64,000 bases of DNA, taken from NCBI GenBank assembly GCA_012845835.1, contig JABAKD010000013.1:8037128-8101127 (forward strand), read 5' to 3'. Positions 21,026 to 33,629 of the stretch are shown piece after piece; position 1 is the stretch's first letter, and every line of letters starts with the position of its first letter. The DNA is from Undaria pinnatifida (Eukaryota > Sar > Phaeophyceae > Laminariales > Alariaceae). A program made the position numbers and the translations under genes. The notes under the pieces are model-generated. The model was not told the origin of the DNA. It saw only the letters and a list, made by a program, of their open reading frames with translations, and did not search any database.

Positions 21026-22959
21026 TTTTATAATAATAATGTCAGATCTCAGACACCCATCAAAGCCAACAAAAATGGAATAAGACACCCGCGTATGTAT
21101 TACATACCAGGGTAGTATTATTAAATACGCGTGTTCACGTAGTAAGTGAATATAAACGTGAGCTCGCCTGCAAGGAAGGGGGGAGTGGGGAGTGGGGGCG
21201 GTGGCTCGAAACATGAGCCAACCAACAAGCCAATGCTGTCAGTAAGCATGTACCGGTAGTAAGTAAGCATGCGTGTGGAAGACCCAGCCAGGTCAAACTG
21301 GAAAAAACGAAAAACATGCAGAGGCCGGGAGGGGAGTCTTCCACTTGGGAGACCTATAGTAATTTCAGAAATTTCGCGGATATGTATTCATGGGGACCAC
21401 CATCTACCGCCCACCGACCATCTACCAGTCAACTCGTATCGGCCTCCGCGACCATATCACAGGGGGTGATCCCTAGACACCCCCTGGCATGCAGCAGTTG
21501 CGCCGCGTTTGGACTGCATGGCTCCGCTCTCCAGACGAGTACTCGTGCTATTGCTGCTGCTGCTCCTGCTGCCTCTAGGTTGGTGAAGTCCGCCGCTCTC
21601 TACTGCAGCAGCTGCCTGCTACTGTTGTGCCGCTGTATTGCTGTAGCTGTTAGGTTGAAGGCAAATGCGAGCCATTCGCTGGGAGCTGTCGGCGACGGTC
21701 TGGCTGCTGCTGCTGCTACTGCTGCTGCTGCTGCTGCTGTGCCCGGCCTTGCTGTCGTTTCTTGATACTGTAATCAACAGCTGTGCGTTCGCTGCTAGGT
21801 GGTAGGTGGTCCACGGCACAGCTCTCAGGAAGCTTCCAGGAAGTGACAGCCAGCACAAACGCGGGCCCTGCGCTGGAGTTGTACTCGTACCTCTCTCTCT
21901 GGCTCTGGCTGTCGCCGGCAGGATGTCATGTTCGTTGCTCGTTACCTCTTCAGTACAGAGCATCACTCTGGACGGAAATATACAGCTTGAACCAACTTGA
22001 TAAGCGTAATCTGACGGTCGCTACATTTCCGTTCGGAGAGGCACTGTTCTAATACCTGTGGTGGACACCTGGGTTACACTAAGAAACGGAGTGCTGCATT
22101 AAGAAAGCCAGGATGAGGCATACAGGGAGATATGAAGTTCGGGAGCTGCTACACTGGATTTAGTGTTAGAACGCACTCTCACTAACCCTGAGAAGAAATT
22201 CAGCAGCAGCTAAAATTACTGTGTCTCGTTAGGCGTATACGAGTACCACTACTGTACTGTTTTAGGGTTAGAATTAGGGCTAGGGTTAGGGTTAGCGTTA
22301 GCAATATAATGCAAGAATAATACGATGATCACTATGAGAAACCATCGCTGAAATATTAGAACCGACCAATTTATCGGCCTGGTAGCCTGGAATTCTTATT
22401 TCTCATTCCTTATAATTAGGTAATATATCGTCCAGATCGTTCCCGTATAAGATTAAACGAGGAAATGAACCACCATCGTTCCTTATTTTTAGGTCACATC
22501 TCGGCCACTGTTCCCATACTCGTATAAGAAACGATGAATGGGAAACCCAGGCTGCCAGGCTGATGTATTAGTTACGTAACAATAAGAAACCGAGCACTAC
22601 AAGAAACCCATCAGGCTGAGATATTTCCCGGGCAACATATGATTCCAAGCACTACAAGAAATCCGTCTCAGGCTGAGATAGTTCCCGGGAAACAAGTGAT
22701 TCGACAGTTGTTTGCTGATGCTCGTATCCATACAGCATCGCCCCCCTGGCAACAAACGTGAAATCCTGCTTTAGGCTAACATCCTTCCTCCGACAGAGCC
22801 AAGCAGCACAATTTCGTGTTTCGAAGTTTCGTATCTTCGTCGCCGATAACCTCTTTCGTCGCCGAGAATACCAGTTTCTTCGTGGGCGCAGTGTCCCCGG
22901 GCGAGGCCACCCAACGGAAGGGGAATGATTTAATACATTCTTGGCCTCGCGTCATAGTG

Positions 22960-22960
<1 letters not shown>
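21026..22960. other. Spacer, no gene seen
   Basis: It holds an inverted pair 'gtggaagac' (21273) / 'gtcttccac' (21335), a CTG/GCT-rich tract (21547-21740) giving Ser/Ala/Leu-rich shadow frames, an interstitial telomere-like stretch (22262-22301), and a repeated phrase 'ctcaggctgagata.ttcccggg' (near 22610 and 22670). None supports a gene. Confidence 0.45.
22262..22301 (+). repeat. Interstitial telomere-like TTAGGG repeats
   Basis: About six degenerate TTAGGG hexamers (agggttagaattagggctagggttagg...). It fits a TTAGGG-type telomere in the host; too short and degenerate to be a chromosome end. Confidence 0.7.

Positions 22961-22997
<37 letters not shown>
22961..22997 (+). repeat. (TAG)n microsatellite
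   Basis: Twelve or so perfect TAG triplets; reads as poly-Val or poly-Thr in shadow frames. Confidence 0.95.
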
Positions 22998-22998
<1 letters not shown>

Positions 22999-23224
22999 AG
23001 AAACCACGCACGCACGTCGGTGTGTATGTTGGGCTGGCTACTTTTGCGTGGTAACAGTGAAGGTAGATCGCGCTGAGTATGTATTGTATTCTGGCGGCGA
23101 TATCAACGTGACTCGTCGGTACATTGGATGGTGCTAAACGACAATAATATGTACACGGTGGCGGCGATGTTCAGACGTCGCCTATATTTGAGAAATACAC
23201 GGTAGTCTGCTATATATAATGGGC

Positions 23225-23850
23225 ATCTGCACTTAGCACGCAGGTGGAATATTTAGCTCGCATCCACCTCTGTTTCTCCCCCCCCCCCCCCACTACCACA
23301 CACGCATTCCCCTCCCCCGCGGCCCCACCTAAAGTCGAAGCCCACCAGAATAATAAACACTGCTGTCCGACGGGTGTTATCACCTCTGTACCTTTCGAGC
23401 CATCCATGCGGTAGGTCCAATTCATTTGTATAGTCTTCAAGTTCAAATCTACCCCCCCCCCGCGCCCCCTCATTCACCGCTACCCCCACCGTGGCTTAGA
23501 CATGTCATCACGCAGCAGTAAACTCCTGTACATTATTGCGACCGAAAAATGTTGGGACCCCCCACCCCCCCCCCGAGTATGAGACTTGCTGGATATCCAT
23601 GATGAAGTGGTATATTCCTCAGCGGTCAGTTTTGTGTCCTCTGAAAAACGGGTTTTATAGTTTCCGTGCACAGATTGATTACCATCACCCTGTTGACCGT
23701 GGGTACAAGCTAATTGTAAGGGGAGCCGCCGACCTATATATTTAGTGCGGACACACACACCCAGTAATACGAGCAATCGGAGTATCTTACACACAGCTTG
23801 CAAAGCTGAGTTTCGACGAAATCTTCGATCTCATAGAGGAAGTGTATTGT
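23225..23850 (+). repeat. C-rich dispersed repeat, long copy 3
   Basis: Shares 'aagtcgaagcccaccagaat', 'aataaacac', 'gagccatccatgcgg', C-runs at 23280, 23450 and 23560, and the 219-bp end segment (about 23620-23838). The left CAGCTG is degraded to CAGCGG and the right end to CATAGAG. Confidence 0.66.
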
Positions 23851-24109
23851 ATCATTATTATAATATATTCAGGCTCCGATTGATAAAAATAGAGCGAACG
23901 TTTTGTGAGAACTACAGGTCGCAAACTGGGCAACAAAACATGCAACAGTGATACAAAAAACGGCGTTGATCGCAACCCAATACAAGTATCCTTGTCGGAA
24001 CAGGTGCGGATATAACTTTGAACATCGTCAGTCTTGTTCGTTATTGGCCCTAGCTCGTGGTGGGTACGGCAGTTTGCGCGTTCAGCAGCATCTATTTTTG
24101 TGCTCTTGG

Positions 24110-27100
24110 AAGGTCATTGACGCCCGCTCGAAGACAACGACTTGAAAATTCCGTGTGTATACTTTTATCGAGCCGTGGAGCCCGATTGCAGCGTGACATG
24201 CTCGATTCCTTGCTCTTGCCGATATTTACCGCGGCGTAAGAGCTACGTTTCGGTTGTAATTGATGACCACGGGGGGTTATTTCGACGATTGACCGCCAAT
24301 AATGTTGGCGTTACTATGGCGTTTTGCATCCCTGTACACTCGACATAGACATCGAACCCCCCGCCGTGCACGCTTGTGTCGAGTCGCGCAACCCGATTGC
24401 AGCATGGCACGCGCGATTCCTCACCGTTGCCGACAGAGATATCTGCGTAGGACCTATTTTGCCTGCAACTCACAAGAACGGGGCAACTACGACAATTTGT
24501 CACCAACATTATCGTCATGATATCTTCATTTATCCCTGCATACTCGACTCCAAAGTTCCGGCGTGTACGCTGGTATCGAGTAGCCCGAGCCCTATTGAAG
24601 CATGACATGCGCGATTCGCTACGCTTGCCGATATTTATATCGGCATCGGAGCTTTTTCTGCCTACAACTCGCGAGAACGGAGCGATTTTGACAATCGGCC
24701 ACCAACGCTGGCGTCATTATTACTTTCTGCGTCCCTCTACACTCGAAAATGCCGTCGAACCTCCGGCGCGTATGCTCGTATCGAGCCGCTGAGGCCGATC
24801 GAGGCATGGCACGCGCGATTCCTTGCCCATGCCGACATTAATCGCTGCGTAGGTGTTTTTTTTTTGTTGCACTCACGACAACGGGATTATTACGACCAAT
24901 ACACAACGCTCGACCAAAAACGTTGGCGTTTAAATGGCGTCATGTATTAATGGTCACTCGACAATGACGCTAAATCTCCGGTGTGTGTGCTTGTAACGAG
25001 TCGCGGAGGCCGATTACAGGATGGCCGGCGCCATTCCTTACCCTTGCCGACATTTTTCTGGGTGTTGGAGTTTTTTCCTGTAACTCACGGCAACGGGGTT
25101 TATTATCAGGGTTGACCCAAACTCTTTGGCGTTTTAAAAGCGTCATGTATCCCTGTGAACTCGACGGTTACGTCAAACCTATACGGTGTGCACGCTTGTA
25201 TCGAGTCGGGGAGCCCGATTACAGCATGACACGTGCGCGATTCCTCACACTTGCCGAAATATTTCGTGGCGTAAGAGTTTTTTTTTTGCTTATAACTCAC
25301 GACAAAGGGGCTGTCACGACGATTGACCAACGTTGGCGATGATACGGCTTCATGCATCCCTTTCCAGTCGTCGACTGTACGGTCAAACTACCCCCGTGCA
25401 CGCTGGTATCGAGCCGAAGAGCCTGAATGGAACGCAAGACCGCGCGATTCCTTTTACCCTTGCCGGCATTTCTCGTGGCACAAGAGATTTTGCCTCAACT
25501 CACGAGGACGGGGTTATCACGACAATTGAACACCAATGTTGGCGACATTTTATCTTCATGTATCCCCTATGCTCTCGGCAATGACATCAAACCTTCGGTG
25601 TGTACCCTTGTATTGAGCCCGGAGGACGATTTCAGCGAGACGCGCGCGATTCCTTATCCTTGCCGACTTTTATCGCGGCGTTGGAACTTTTTTTACTTAT
25701 ATCTCACGACGTCAGGGTTATATTACGACGATTGACCAAAATGATTTGCGTATTTATTGCGTCATGTATCCCTGTGCACCCGACAACTACGTCTATAGCC
25801 TCCGGCGTGCACGCTTGTATCCAGTCACGGAGCCTGATCGCAGCATGACACGTGCGCGATTCCTTGCACTTGCCGACGTTTATCTCGGTGAATGAGTTTT
25901 TTTGCTGGTTGAAGTCACGAGAACGGGGTTATTACGACGATTGACCACCAAGGTTGGCGATAATATGGCTTCGTGTATCCCCGTGCACTCGACAGTACCG
26001 CCAAACCACCGCCGTGCACGCTTGTATCGAGTCGAAGAGATCGATTGAAGCATGACACGCGCGATTCCTTTCACTCGCCGACATACATCTCGACATCGGA
26101 GCTTTTTCTGTTTGTAACTCACAGCAATGGGGTTATTACGATGGTTGGTCCCCAACGTTAGCAGCTTTTGATCTTTACATATTCCTATGCACCCGGCAAT
26201 GACGCCAAAAATGCGGCGTGGCGTATACGCTTGTAACGAGCCGAAGAGCCCGACTGCACCATGACACGCGTGATTCGTTACCCTTGCCGACGTTCACCTC
26301 GGCAAGGGCCCTCGGAAATCATCTCTCTGGACCCACACTCCCCTTTTTTCGTTTCGGGCCGGCCGGGGGGGGGGTTGGGGGGGGGATTCTACTCACGTAT
26401 ACTAATTCCTATGTAAACGACGGGTCAACACTAGTTAATATACACAACAAGTTACCTGACCTTCAACTGGGTACTAGACAACTCGCTTCATAATTGATCA
26501 GAGTCAGAGATGAAAGAAGCAGCCGAGGGCTTTGGACAGCTCCGTACAATACGCGAACGAAAGATTGCCTAATTCATCCTGATCCTAAAATCCGGCAGCC
26601 TTGGCAACGCATGTCAGGCAGGTGACTCGAGCTCGGTACACAACGGGGCTCCGCTTTGAAAGGCAGAGAGGGTACCAAGTTACTGCTGTAGACCGGACGT
26701 TTGAACGTTTAAACCTACAACGCGGCGTAACTTTTCCTTTTTAAACCGTCGAAAAACTTGCTCCTTATTTTATGTGTTGGTCCTTTGCCTGCCTGCGGAC
26801 TCCATTTAAGTAAGAGTCTGGGGTTTGGGATGTGGACCAGTCAGTCAGTGTGAACGGATCCAAATATTTCATATACAAAATAAAGGCGACGAGGTGTCGT
26901 AATTTTTCAAGCAAATCAGTTTGCCAACTTCTTTGCCCACTACATTTTGGCATTGGTTTGCTCAAGTTGGAATGCGATTTTCGATATGTCCCTTTGCGCC
27001 AAGTGATTTGAGGTCCACCAAACAAAACAGAAAAAACCGAGTCGATAACCAACAAAATACCCCAACAACAACAAAGGACACACCGAATACACACACCGAA

Positions 27101-28490
27101 CAAGGTCAACAGAGAGGCAACAACGCGCGCACGACATGCACGTGTTGTTTGGACAACGTCTTGGTAATCTACAGGCGTCCAAAAGGCTTCGAAACACCCG
27201 TTTTGTTTGACCAAAACATATTTTTTCTTCCTGGCCGGCCGAGGGGGGGGGTCCAGGTATTTTGTTTTCGTGCGCCCTTGATCTCGGTGTAGGAGTTTTT
27301 TCCGCTTACAAGTCACGACAAAGGGGCGATTACGACAGTTACACGACGATTGGCCACCAATCTTATCGTAATTAGTTGTTCATCTATACCTGTACAATCG
27401 ACAACGAGTTCAAACCTCCGGTGTGTACGCTTGTATCGAGTCGAGTCGCGGAGTCCGATTACAGCATGACACGCGCGATTATTTACCCTCGCCGACATTT
27501 ATCTCGGCGTTGGAGTATTTCTTTCATAATAAGAACGAGAACGGGGCGATTGCTACAATTTACCAACAACGTTATCGTCATGAAATCTTCATGATGCCTG
27601 TGCACTCGACATGTCAAACCTCCGGCGTGCACGCTTGTATCGAGTCGCGTAGCCCTATTGCAGCATGACACGCGCTCGATTCCTTACCCTTGCCGACATT
27701 TGTCTCGGCGTAGGAGCTTTTTTTTCTCACGATAACGGGCCGATTACGACGATGTACCACCAATGCTGGCGATATTATGGCTTCATGTATCCCTGCGCAC
27801 TCGACGGTACCGTCAACGCTCCGCCGAGCAGGCGTGTAACGAGCCGCGGAGCCTGATTGCAACACGGCACGCTCGATTTCTTATCCTTGCGGGCGTAAGC
27901 ATTTTTTCCTCACCCCACGAGAGCAAGGCAAGTGCGACGATTGACCACCAACGTGAACGGCACTTTGTCTTAGTGTGTCCCTACACCCTCGACAAACGGC
28001 ACTTTGTCTTCGTGTGTCCCTACACCCTCGACAATGACATCACACCTCCGGCGTGTACGCTTGTGCCGAGCGACGGAGGCCGATAGCAGCATGACATGCG
28101 CGATTCCTAATCCTTGCCGAGATTTATCGCGGCGTAGGAGCTTGTGCTTCAACTCACGAGAAGGACACGGGTACGACGATTGACTATCAACGTTGGCGCC
28201 ATTATATTACTTGATTTTCCCATGTACATCCAGCCATACCGCCAAAAAACCTCCGGCGAATGCACGCTTGTATCGAACTGCGGAGCACGATGGCAGCACG
28301 CGATTCCGTCTATGCTTGCCAACGACCATACGCGGCGTAGGACCTTTTGACTCAACTGACGAGAACCGCACGGGATGGACCACCAACGTTGGCGTCATTG
28401 TGTATCCCTGTGCACTCGACAATGACGTCAAACCAGAGTTGGACTGCGGTGATTTACACGCGATTCCTCATTATTTCTGACGTATACCCG
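24110..28490 (+). repeat. Satellite array, unit about 205 bp, interrupted
   Basis: The phrase 'cgcttgtatcgagtcg.gga' followed by 'gcagcatgacacgcgcgatt' recurs about every 205 bp: near 24165, 24373, 24574, 24778, 24992, 25197, 25407, 25610, 25817, 26024, 26233, then 27433, 27637, 27836, 28062, 28270 and a worn copy near 28450. Each unit also has 'ccttgccgacatttatctcgg', a T-run, 'actcac.a.aacggg.ttatta' and 'gaccaccaacgttggcg'. Seventeen or so diverged units, all in one orientation. No coding function is supported. Confidence 0.88.
26305..27278. mobile_element. Insertion of about 1 kb within the satellite array
   Basis: The distance between neighbouring units jumps from about 205 to about 1200 bp here. 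Unit sequence stops after 'cgttcacctcggc' (26303) and resumes at 'cttgatctcggtgtagg' (27278). Both ends of the insert carry GGCCGGCCG followed by a G-run (26352-26390 and 27234-27252) in the same orientation, like short direct repeats. A 183-codon minus-strand frame (27316-26765) has no recognised domain. The insert may be a non-autonomous element; no clear target duplication was found. Confidence 0.6.
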
Positions 28491-30431
28491 GCGGTTAGGG
28501 GGCGAGATAGGAAAGGTATATAGATTCACTCTCGTGTGCAGCCTTGTATGGATATTGTGTTCTCAGCGCGCCTCCGACGGATGAACTGACTGATGGCGTT
28601 GCTACCGGAGCAGCCATTCCATGTTGACCCCGTCAAGTTTGGTAACCCTCCATCGTTTTCGGCGGAAAATTGGGAAGGCGCGTGCATGAGTGCAACATGG
28701 AATGCATGTAGCTTGTCGTGGAAGCCCGAGAGCCGTACGATGCTTCGCAACAGTCGTGGAGGTGGGAAGGGGGCGATACTCACCCAGCCTTTGCAATCCA
28801 GTAAATGCAGCCGATGTTTTGATACAGCAGCGTAGTTTGTACATATGCAGGAACGCAGGGCTCCAAGAACTATCAAACCTACAAGCGATAAAGGTGAACA
28901 GCCGTCCAGGCGAGGCACACGAGAGCATTTCCGTTGTCGTCTGATTTACAGCAGCAGCAGCAGTAGTGTAATACCTGGAATGTACGAGTCCGGTGCCATC
29001 GAGCGCGTGTAAAAGTAGGTACGCCCTGTCATAGATCGACCTCAAAACAGATACTGGTATCTTACTCCGCAGAAAGGCACTACAGCAGTGCTGTTAGCTA
29101 CCTGGTGAGCTCGCTTCGCATACCCGCGTGGGTGCTGCGAGAAAAGAGCGCCAGGGCTGGCAACAGCCTGCGCGCATAAACCGCCAGCAGAAGAAATCCC
29201 GCCGCGTTTTAGGGGCTGTCGGCACCTGTCCCCGAGGTACGGTGATAAACTAGGGCTCTTTGGTTCGAACACCCTCGTTGTAATGCTGGAACCACACGGT
29301 CGCCACAGTGACATTCCCCTATTTCGAGACTAAATCCTACTGGTATATAATAACATAGGAGTGAAATGTTCCAGGGATAAATTCATTTTTAAGAAGAATG
29401 TTCTGGTGTCTTCAGTTGTTGTTGTTGTTGTTCTCACATTAACTGGCATAATCAAGTCCGCGGTCTTGTTATCACATTAACTGGCATAATCAAGTCCGTG
29501 GTCACAAGACAGACTCCGGTCACTCTGGAGCTGAGGAATAAAACCCCAGGGAAGAAACAAAAACAAGCCAAAGGTGGTACACGCATATATCACAGCTGAC
29601 GCAATTCATGCCCCCACCAGAAACATATAAAAGTGAAATCGGGAGTCAGCCTACGATGTGCCAGGTCCATACAGGTGCAAACGTCTCGCTACTCGCTCCT
29701 GGAAAAACCGACTCATGGACTATACCGCTTGCCACCCAAGAAAGACTACCCCGTACATTATAAAAAATGAAAACACCCGTATATATTGCACGTAGTACCT
29801 ATCACTACGCGTACGCACGACAGACGCCGGTCAATTGGAAGTTTCGTCTACCGAGTGGAAGACTGTACTGGAGGCCGGACGAGCGCGTAGGAAAATGCTC
29901 AATATAATCGGAACCTTACCACGGGCCAACAAATCGTTGCGTTTCATTTTTTTCATCAAGCATCCGGCATTCCAAATTCCAAACAAGGTCAAACAAGGTC
30001 AAACACTCATTGTTGCATTTATTTTTTTTCATGAAGTTTTTTTGCTTTTGAACAAGGTGAAACAATTATTATTACGTTTCACTTTTTTTCATGAAGCTTT
30101 CAGCTTTATGAAAAGATAATAGGGCAGTTAAGGTGAGCACCAAAAACAAACACTCTTAACTCACACTTTTAACCCGTTTGTGAGAAAAAACAGACCGGGT
30201 GTACGTAGATATCGTTTTCTTATTGCCCTTTTTAAAACCAAGTAAAGGAATGGTTGAAAAAAAAAACGTCATTTTCTCGATTCTCGCAGAAATCACCACG
30301 CTCCGATTTTATTTTCGTTTCGATCTTTTCTCGGAGGGTGGCTCCGTTTTCTCCTATTTGTGTGCTTCTCAGGGCAGTCCTGCCTCACCACTTCACCTCG
30401 TCCATTTCTTCCTTCTGTTCGCAGTAAAACA
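28491..30431. other. Spacer upstream of legumain exon 1b
   Basis: Apart from a (GTT)n run (29417-29431), a 38-bp tandem duplication ('cacattaactggcataatca', 29435 and 29473) and T-rich direct repeats at 29940-30110 ('ttcatgaag.tttt'), I see no repeat or gene. Possible TATA-like CATATAAAAG near 29622. TTCCTTCTGTTCGCAG at 30409-30424, just before the exon-1b ATG, looks like a 3' splice site, so exon 1b may have a spliced 5' UTR and a promoter further up. Confidence 0.4.
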
Positions 30432-30554
30432 ATGAATGCGATAATAAGACGAACGACGCTATTCCTTGGGCTTGCCGCTGTATCCGTTCGTGGAGAGCGA
30501 AACTGGGCGGTGATCGTTGCCGGGACGTCCGGGTTCTCCAACTACAGGCATCAG
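30432..30554 (+). CDS. Legumain (asparaginyl endopeptidase), first exon 1b
   Basis: Forty-one codons from ATG (MNAIIRRTTLFLGLAAVSVRG, a signal peptide) into ERNWAVIVAGTSGF, then SNYRHQ, ending phase 0 at CAG|GTGGAG (donor 30555). The first strand and the S1-pocket Arg39-His40 of C13 proteases are present. It joins in frame to exon 2 (52230) over a 21.7-kb intron that contains a complete LTR retrotransposon. With exons 2-8 it gives 405 residues, slightly shorter than typical legumains (about 430-490). Legumains are secreted or vacuolar/lysosomal cysteine proteases cutting after Asn, made as zymogens. Compared with exon 1a it has Ser where most legumains have an aromatic residue before NYRH. 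Confidence 0.78.
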
Positions 30555-31239
30555 GTGGAGTAGGCGACGATGCTGCTTTGAAGCTTCCCCCAATCAGACT
30601 CTAAATGCCATATAATCTCATCATGATTCTGTGTGCACGAGGCACCCTTACACCGAGCTATGGGGACTACTGCAGCAGCAAAAGCGTGTGTTCTTCACGT
30701 CACACTGATATTTCCACCCATTTACATCCAGCACAACCAGTGTCCGTGCCGATGTCTCCTGGAGGGACGATCTCTCACTGTGGTCAGTCGTCAACTACGA
30801 GAGAGAGACACACACATCCATTTTAAACACAGCAAGGTGGTTGGGCTATGCACATGCGATGAACCGCAATGAACACGCGGGCAACAGAAAGTGTCCAAGC
30901 CAGCACACAAGACTATTTGCAAAACAAAGGGGAAAATGGTGAACAAGAAGAAGAAGAAAAAGAGAAAACAAAAGAGTTGGAAACAGAGAGGGAATCGGGA
31001 CGATACGAGAAAAAACGGAAAAAAAAAGCACGAAAGCCAGCCTGAAACTATTCATCTAGTAATAGCAACAAAGCAGGTACCATCCAAATTACGTCGGGGG
31101 GGCAGCAACCATATTGGGTTTTGAATGAAACTACTCTGTAGGAGTATGCGTGGGAGCATCACCGCATGGTCTCATCACCTGCGGGCTTTTTACTTTTTCT
31201 CGTGCCGTCCTGTTTCCCTCTTTGTTTCCAATTTTCTTT

Positions 31240-31490
31240 TCATTAAGTGTGTTTTTTTGTTTGTTTAGATCATCCTAGAGATCCGGGTAAAAGAAGCTCA
31301 AGCTCCATACACTTTCGTTACTGTACCAGTTCTTGTCCATCTGCAAAACGCAGACTCGAATGTGACCTCGCCTCCCCCCTCGGTCAAGTCAAACTCGTGG
31401 ACTTGCCGGCCTTTTTTGGCCAAACCCTTTATGGTTGGGCCAAAAATTGGCCAAACCTTGCCAAGAAGGTGCGATAGCCACCCAGGAATC
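31240..31490 (+). repeat. Dispersed repeat D, copy 1
   Basis: 'tgtttagatc.tcct.gagat', 'ctccatacactttcg', 'cttgtccatctgc', 'acgcagactcg', 'gtggacttgccggcctttttt' and 'agaaggtgcgatagccaccc' recur in the same order at 35935-36165. About 230-250 bp; origin unknown. Confidence 0.7.
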
Positions 31491-32247
31491 GACACCTCTT
31501 TTTGCTCTTGTCTTTTGACCTGGGTAGTGCGGGATTTACCTGCGCCTGTGCATTTTTGACTCCGTCGACGGTGGGTCTCCACCTGCCGTTAGAAAAACGC
31601 GCACCCGCTAAGTAAAGGAACCCGTTCTCCTAACTAGGGTCACTCTCAGGCTGTGTCTCACCTCTCCAGCTCAGCTTTTTCTCCAAGACTTTGGGGTCGT
31701 GTTGCCGCTTACACGATCACACCCCAAGCTTACTTATAATAGCTTTTTTGACTCTCCCAATTTTTTTTGTTCTTATTATGGTTTACCTTTTTTGTAACAT
31801 TTGTTTCCCCCCCCCCCGTCCTTGCCTGTTGTTGCAAATAGCCGGTTGTGCTGGCTTACGTTGGTGCCAATGCCGTCATCATCGCCCCTGTAGCATATAC
31901 CCAATAGAAAAACTACGGCAGTAGTCACTAGTACGTATTAATAGGCAAATAATGCTTCCAAGTAAAGCAAGCAAATGACAATGCAACAAAGCAGATGGCA
32001 CGATGACACCACACAGCCGGCGTCGGGGCAGCACCCAAAACGGGTTTTCGAATGCGACTACCAGAAGGTTAGGAGCATTGCTGCCTGGTCTGTCCTCTAC
32101 TTGGTGCTGTATGTTCGACGGCGGTGTCCATACCATACCGACAGCATCGCCTCCATAGCCCGCGAGGGTGCCCAAAAGGAAACGGAACCGGAAAGGGCGA
32201 AGAAAAAAAAGGGAAAACAAAGACTAATACGGAGATACCGCTGTTAG

Positions 32248-32690
32248 TAGGATGAATTGTCAAACAAACAAAAAATGTGGCAAAAGCACCCGCCTGTTTT
32301 TGCTTGCTAGCGTTTTGGTTTAAGTTGATTCTGTTGGCTGGCCTCACCAGGCATACAGAGCCTCAATCGAACAATCGAACACAGTCTTAGCGGAGGAGAG
32401 CTCTCCTGAACGGTGGCGATGCTTTTTTCCAGTATTAGTGTTAGTGTGTGATTTCATCCTGTTTACAGTGGATCTCCGAAATATTACGGGGATCTACTAC
32501 TGTTACCAGGACGAATTCCGACCGAAAAATAGGCGGCAAAAAATGCACCGAGCCTTTTTTTTTGTTGCGTTTGACTCAAGTTTATGGTGTTGGCTGGTCT
32601 TACCAGCAGGTATATGCAGAGCCTTAATCGAACAATTGAACACAGCAGTCGTAGCGTAGAAGAGCTCGCCCAAAAGGTGGCGATGCCTCC
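32248..32690 (+). repeat. Dispersed repeat E, two tandem copies
   Basis: Units begin 'ggatgaattgtcaaac' (32250) and 'ggacgaattccgacc' (32509). They share 'gcctcaatcgaacaatcgaa', 'gagagctc.cc.aa.cggtggcgatgc' and, in copy 1, 'gtgtgtgatttcatcctgt'. A third copy lies at 61977-62215. Unit about 240-260 bp. Confidence 0.72.
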
Positions 32691-32970
32691 TTTTGCATGC
32701 CACCTGAATATACGCCCGAAACCCCACGTGACCAAGTGTGCGTTCAGAAAGAGATTGTGCTCACCTCGGGCCCGGCCCAGCACCACGAGCCGAAGGCTTG
32801 GTGAGCCCCCCCACCAGGTGTCCGCGGAGGGACCCCGGAGGGTGACCGGAGGCCAAGGTTTGGAGATTGTATGCATAAATAATGCGTAAATTATACTCGA
32901 AATGTGCGTCTTGCACGCTCCTTTTACCCTCTCGTCGTAGGCGGGCATCATCAGGGGTCCTATTGGCGTA

Positions 32971-33167
32971 CAGAAACACTACAGATTTCGCGCACAGACT
33001 GACCAACGTCACCCTGTTGACCCTGGTACAAGCTACACTGTAGTTCCAAGGGGAGTCGCCGACCTATACATCCTTGATGAGGACACACACCCAGTAGTAC
33101 GCGCGATCGGAGTTTCACACACTGCTTGCAAAGATGAGTTTCGACAAAATCTTCGGCCTCACAGCTG
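32971..33167 (+). repeat. CAGCTG-ended repeat, copy
   Basis: Has 'cgcgcacagactgacca', 'ccctgttgaccctgg', 'ggggagtcgccgacctat', 'cttgcaaagatgagtttcga' and the CAGCTG end; the left terminus is degraded. Confidence 0.75.
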
Positions 33168-33629
33168 GAGTGTATTTTTATTTTTGTAATATATGCTGGT
33201 ACTACGTACAAGAAGTTCGAAGGCGGACAAGAAAAAAAAACGGAAACGAAGCTCACCCGCTTTACGCGCGGAACGCAGTTGTATTAGAGCGCGTTGGGAC
33301 AGAGTCCCGCCGTCAGAGTTAGACCAAGAGCACAACCGGCAGGCTGTGTGCAATGCGCTACGTACTTGCGTTTATTTTCTTCCGCCCCGTCAGTTTTGGT
33401 CGAAAACCATTTTCGGTTATTTTAAAATGTGCCTTGGCTGCCGAAAATAACATAGGAATGGAAGCGGTGCAGTAAGCAATCCCTTGGAAAGACTGATGCA
33501 GCGCGTGTCAAGTGTTCAGCTCAAAACTAGAAAAAAAAAAAAAAACGGACTGAGAATGTGCGTGACCGAACTAAGCAGCTGTTCTTGGCTGGCCCAGGTC
33601 GTAGCATGTGTCGCTATATAGTATTAATA

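Noticed and set aside
26765-27316. 183-codon minus-strand frame in the satellite insertion
   Set aside because: No recognisable domain, a Cys-rich patch of low complexity, and its first codons lie in satellite sequence.
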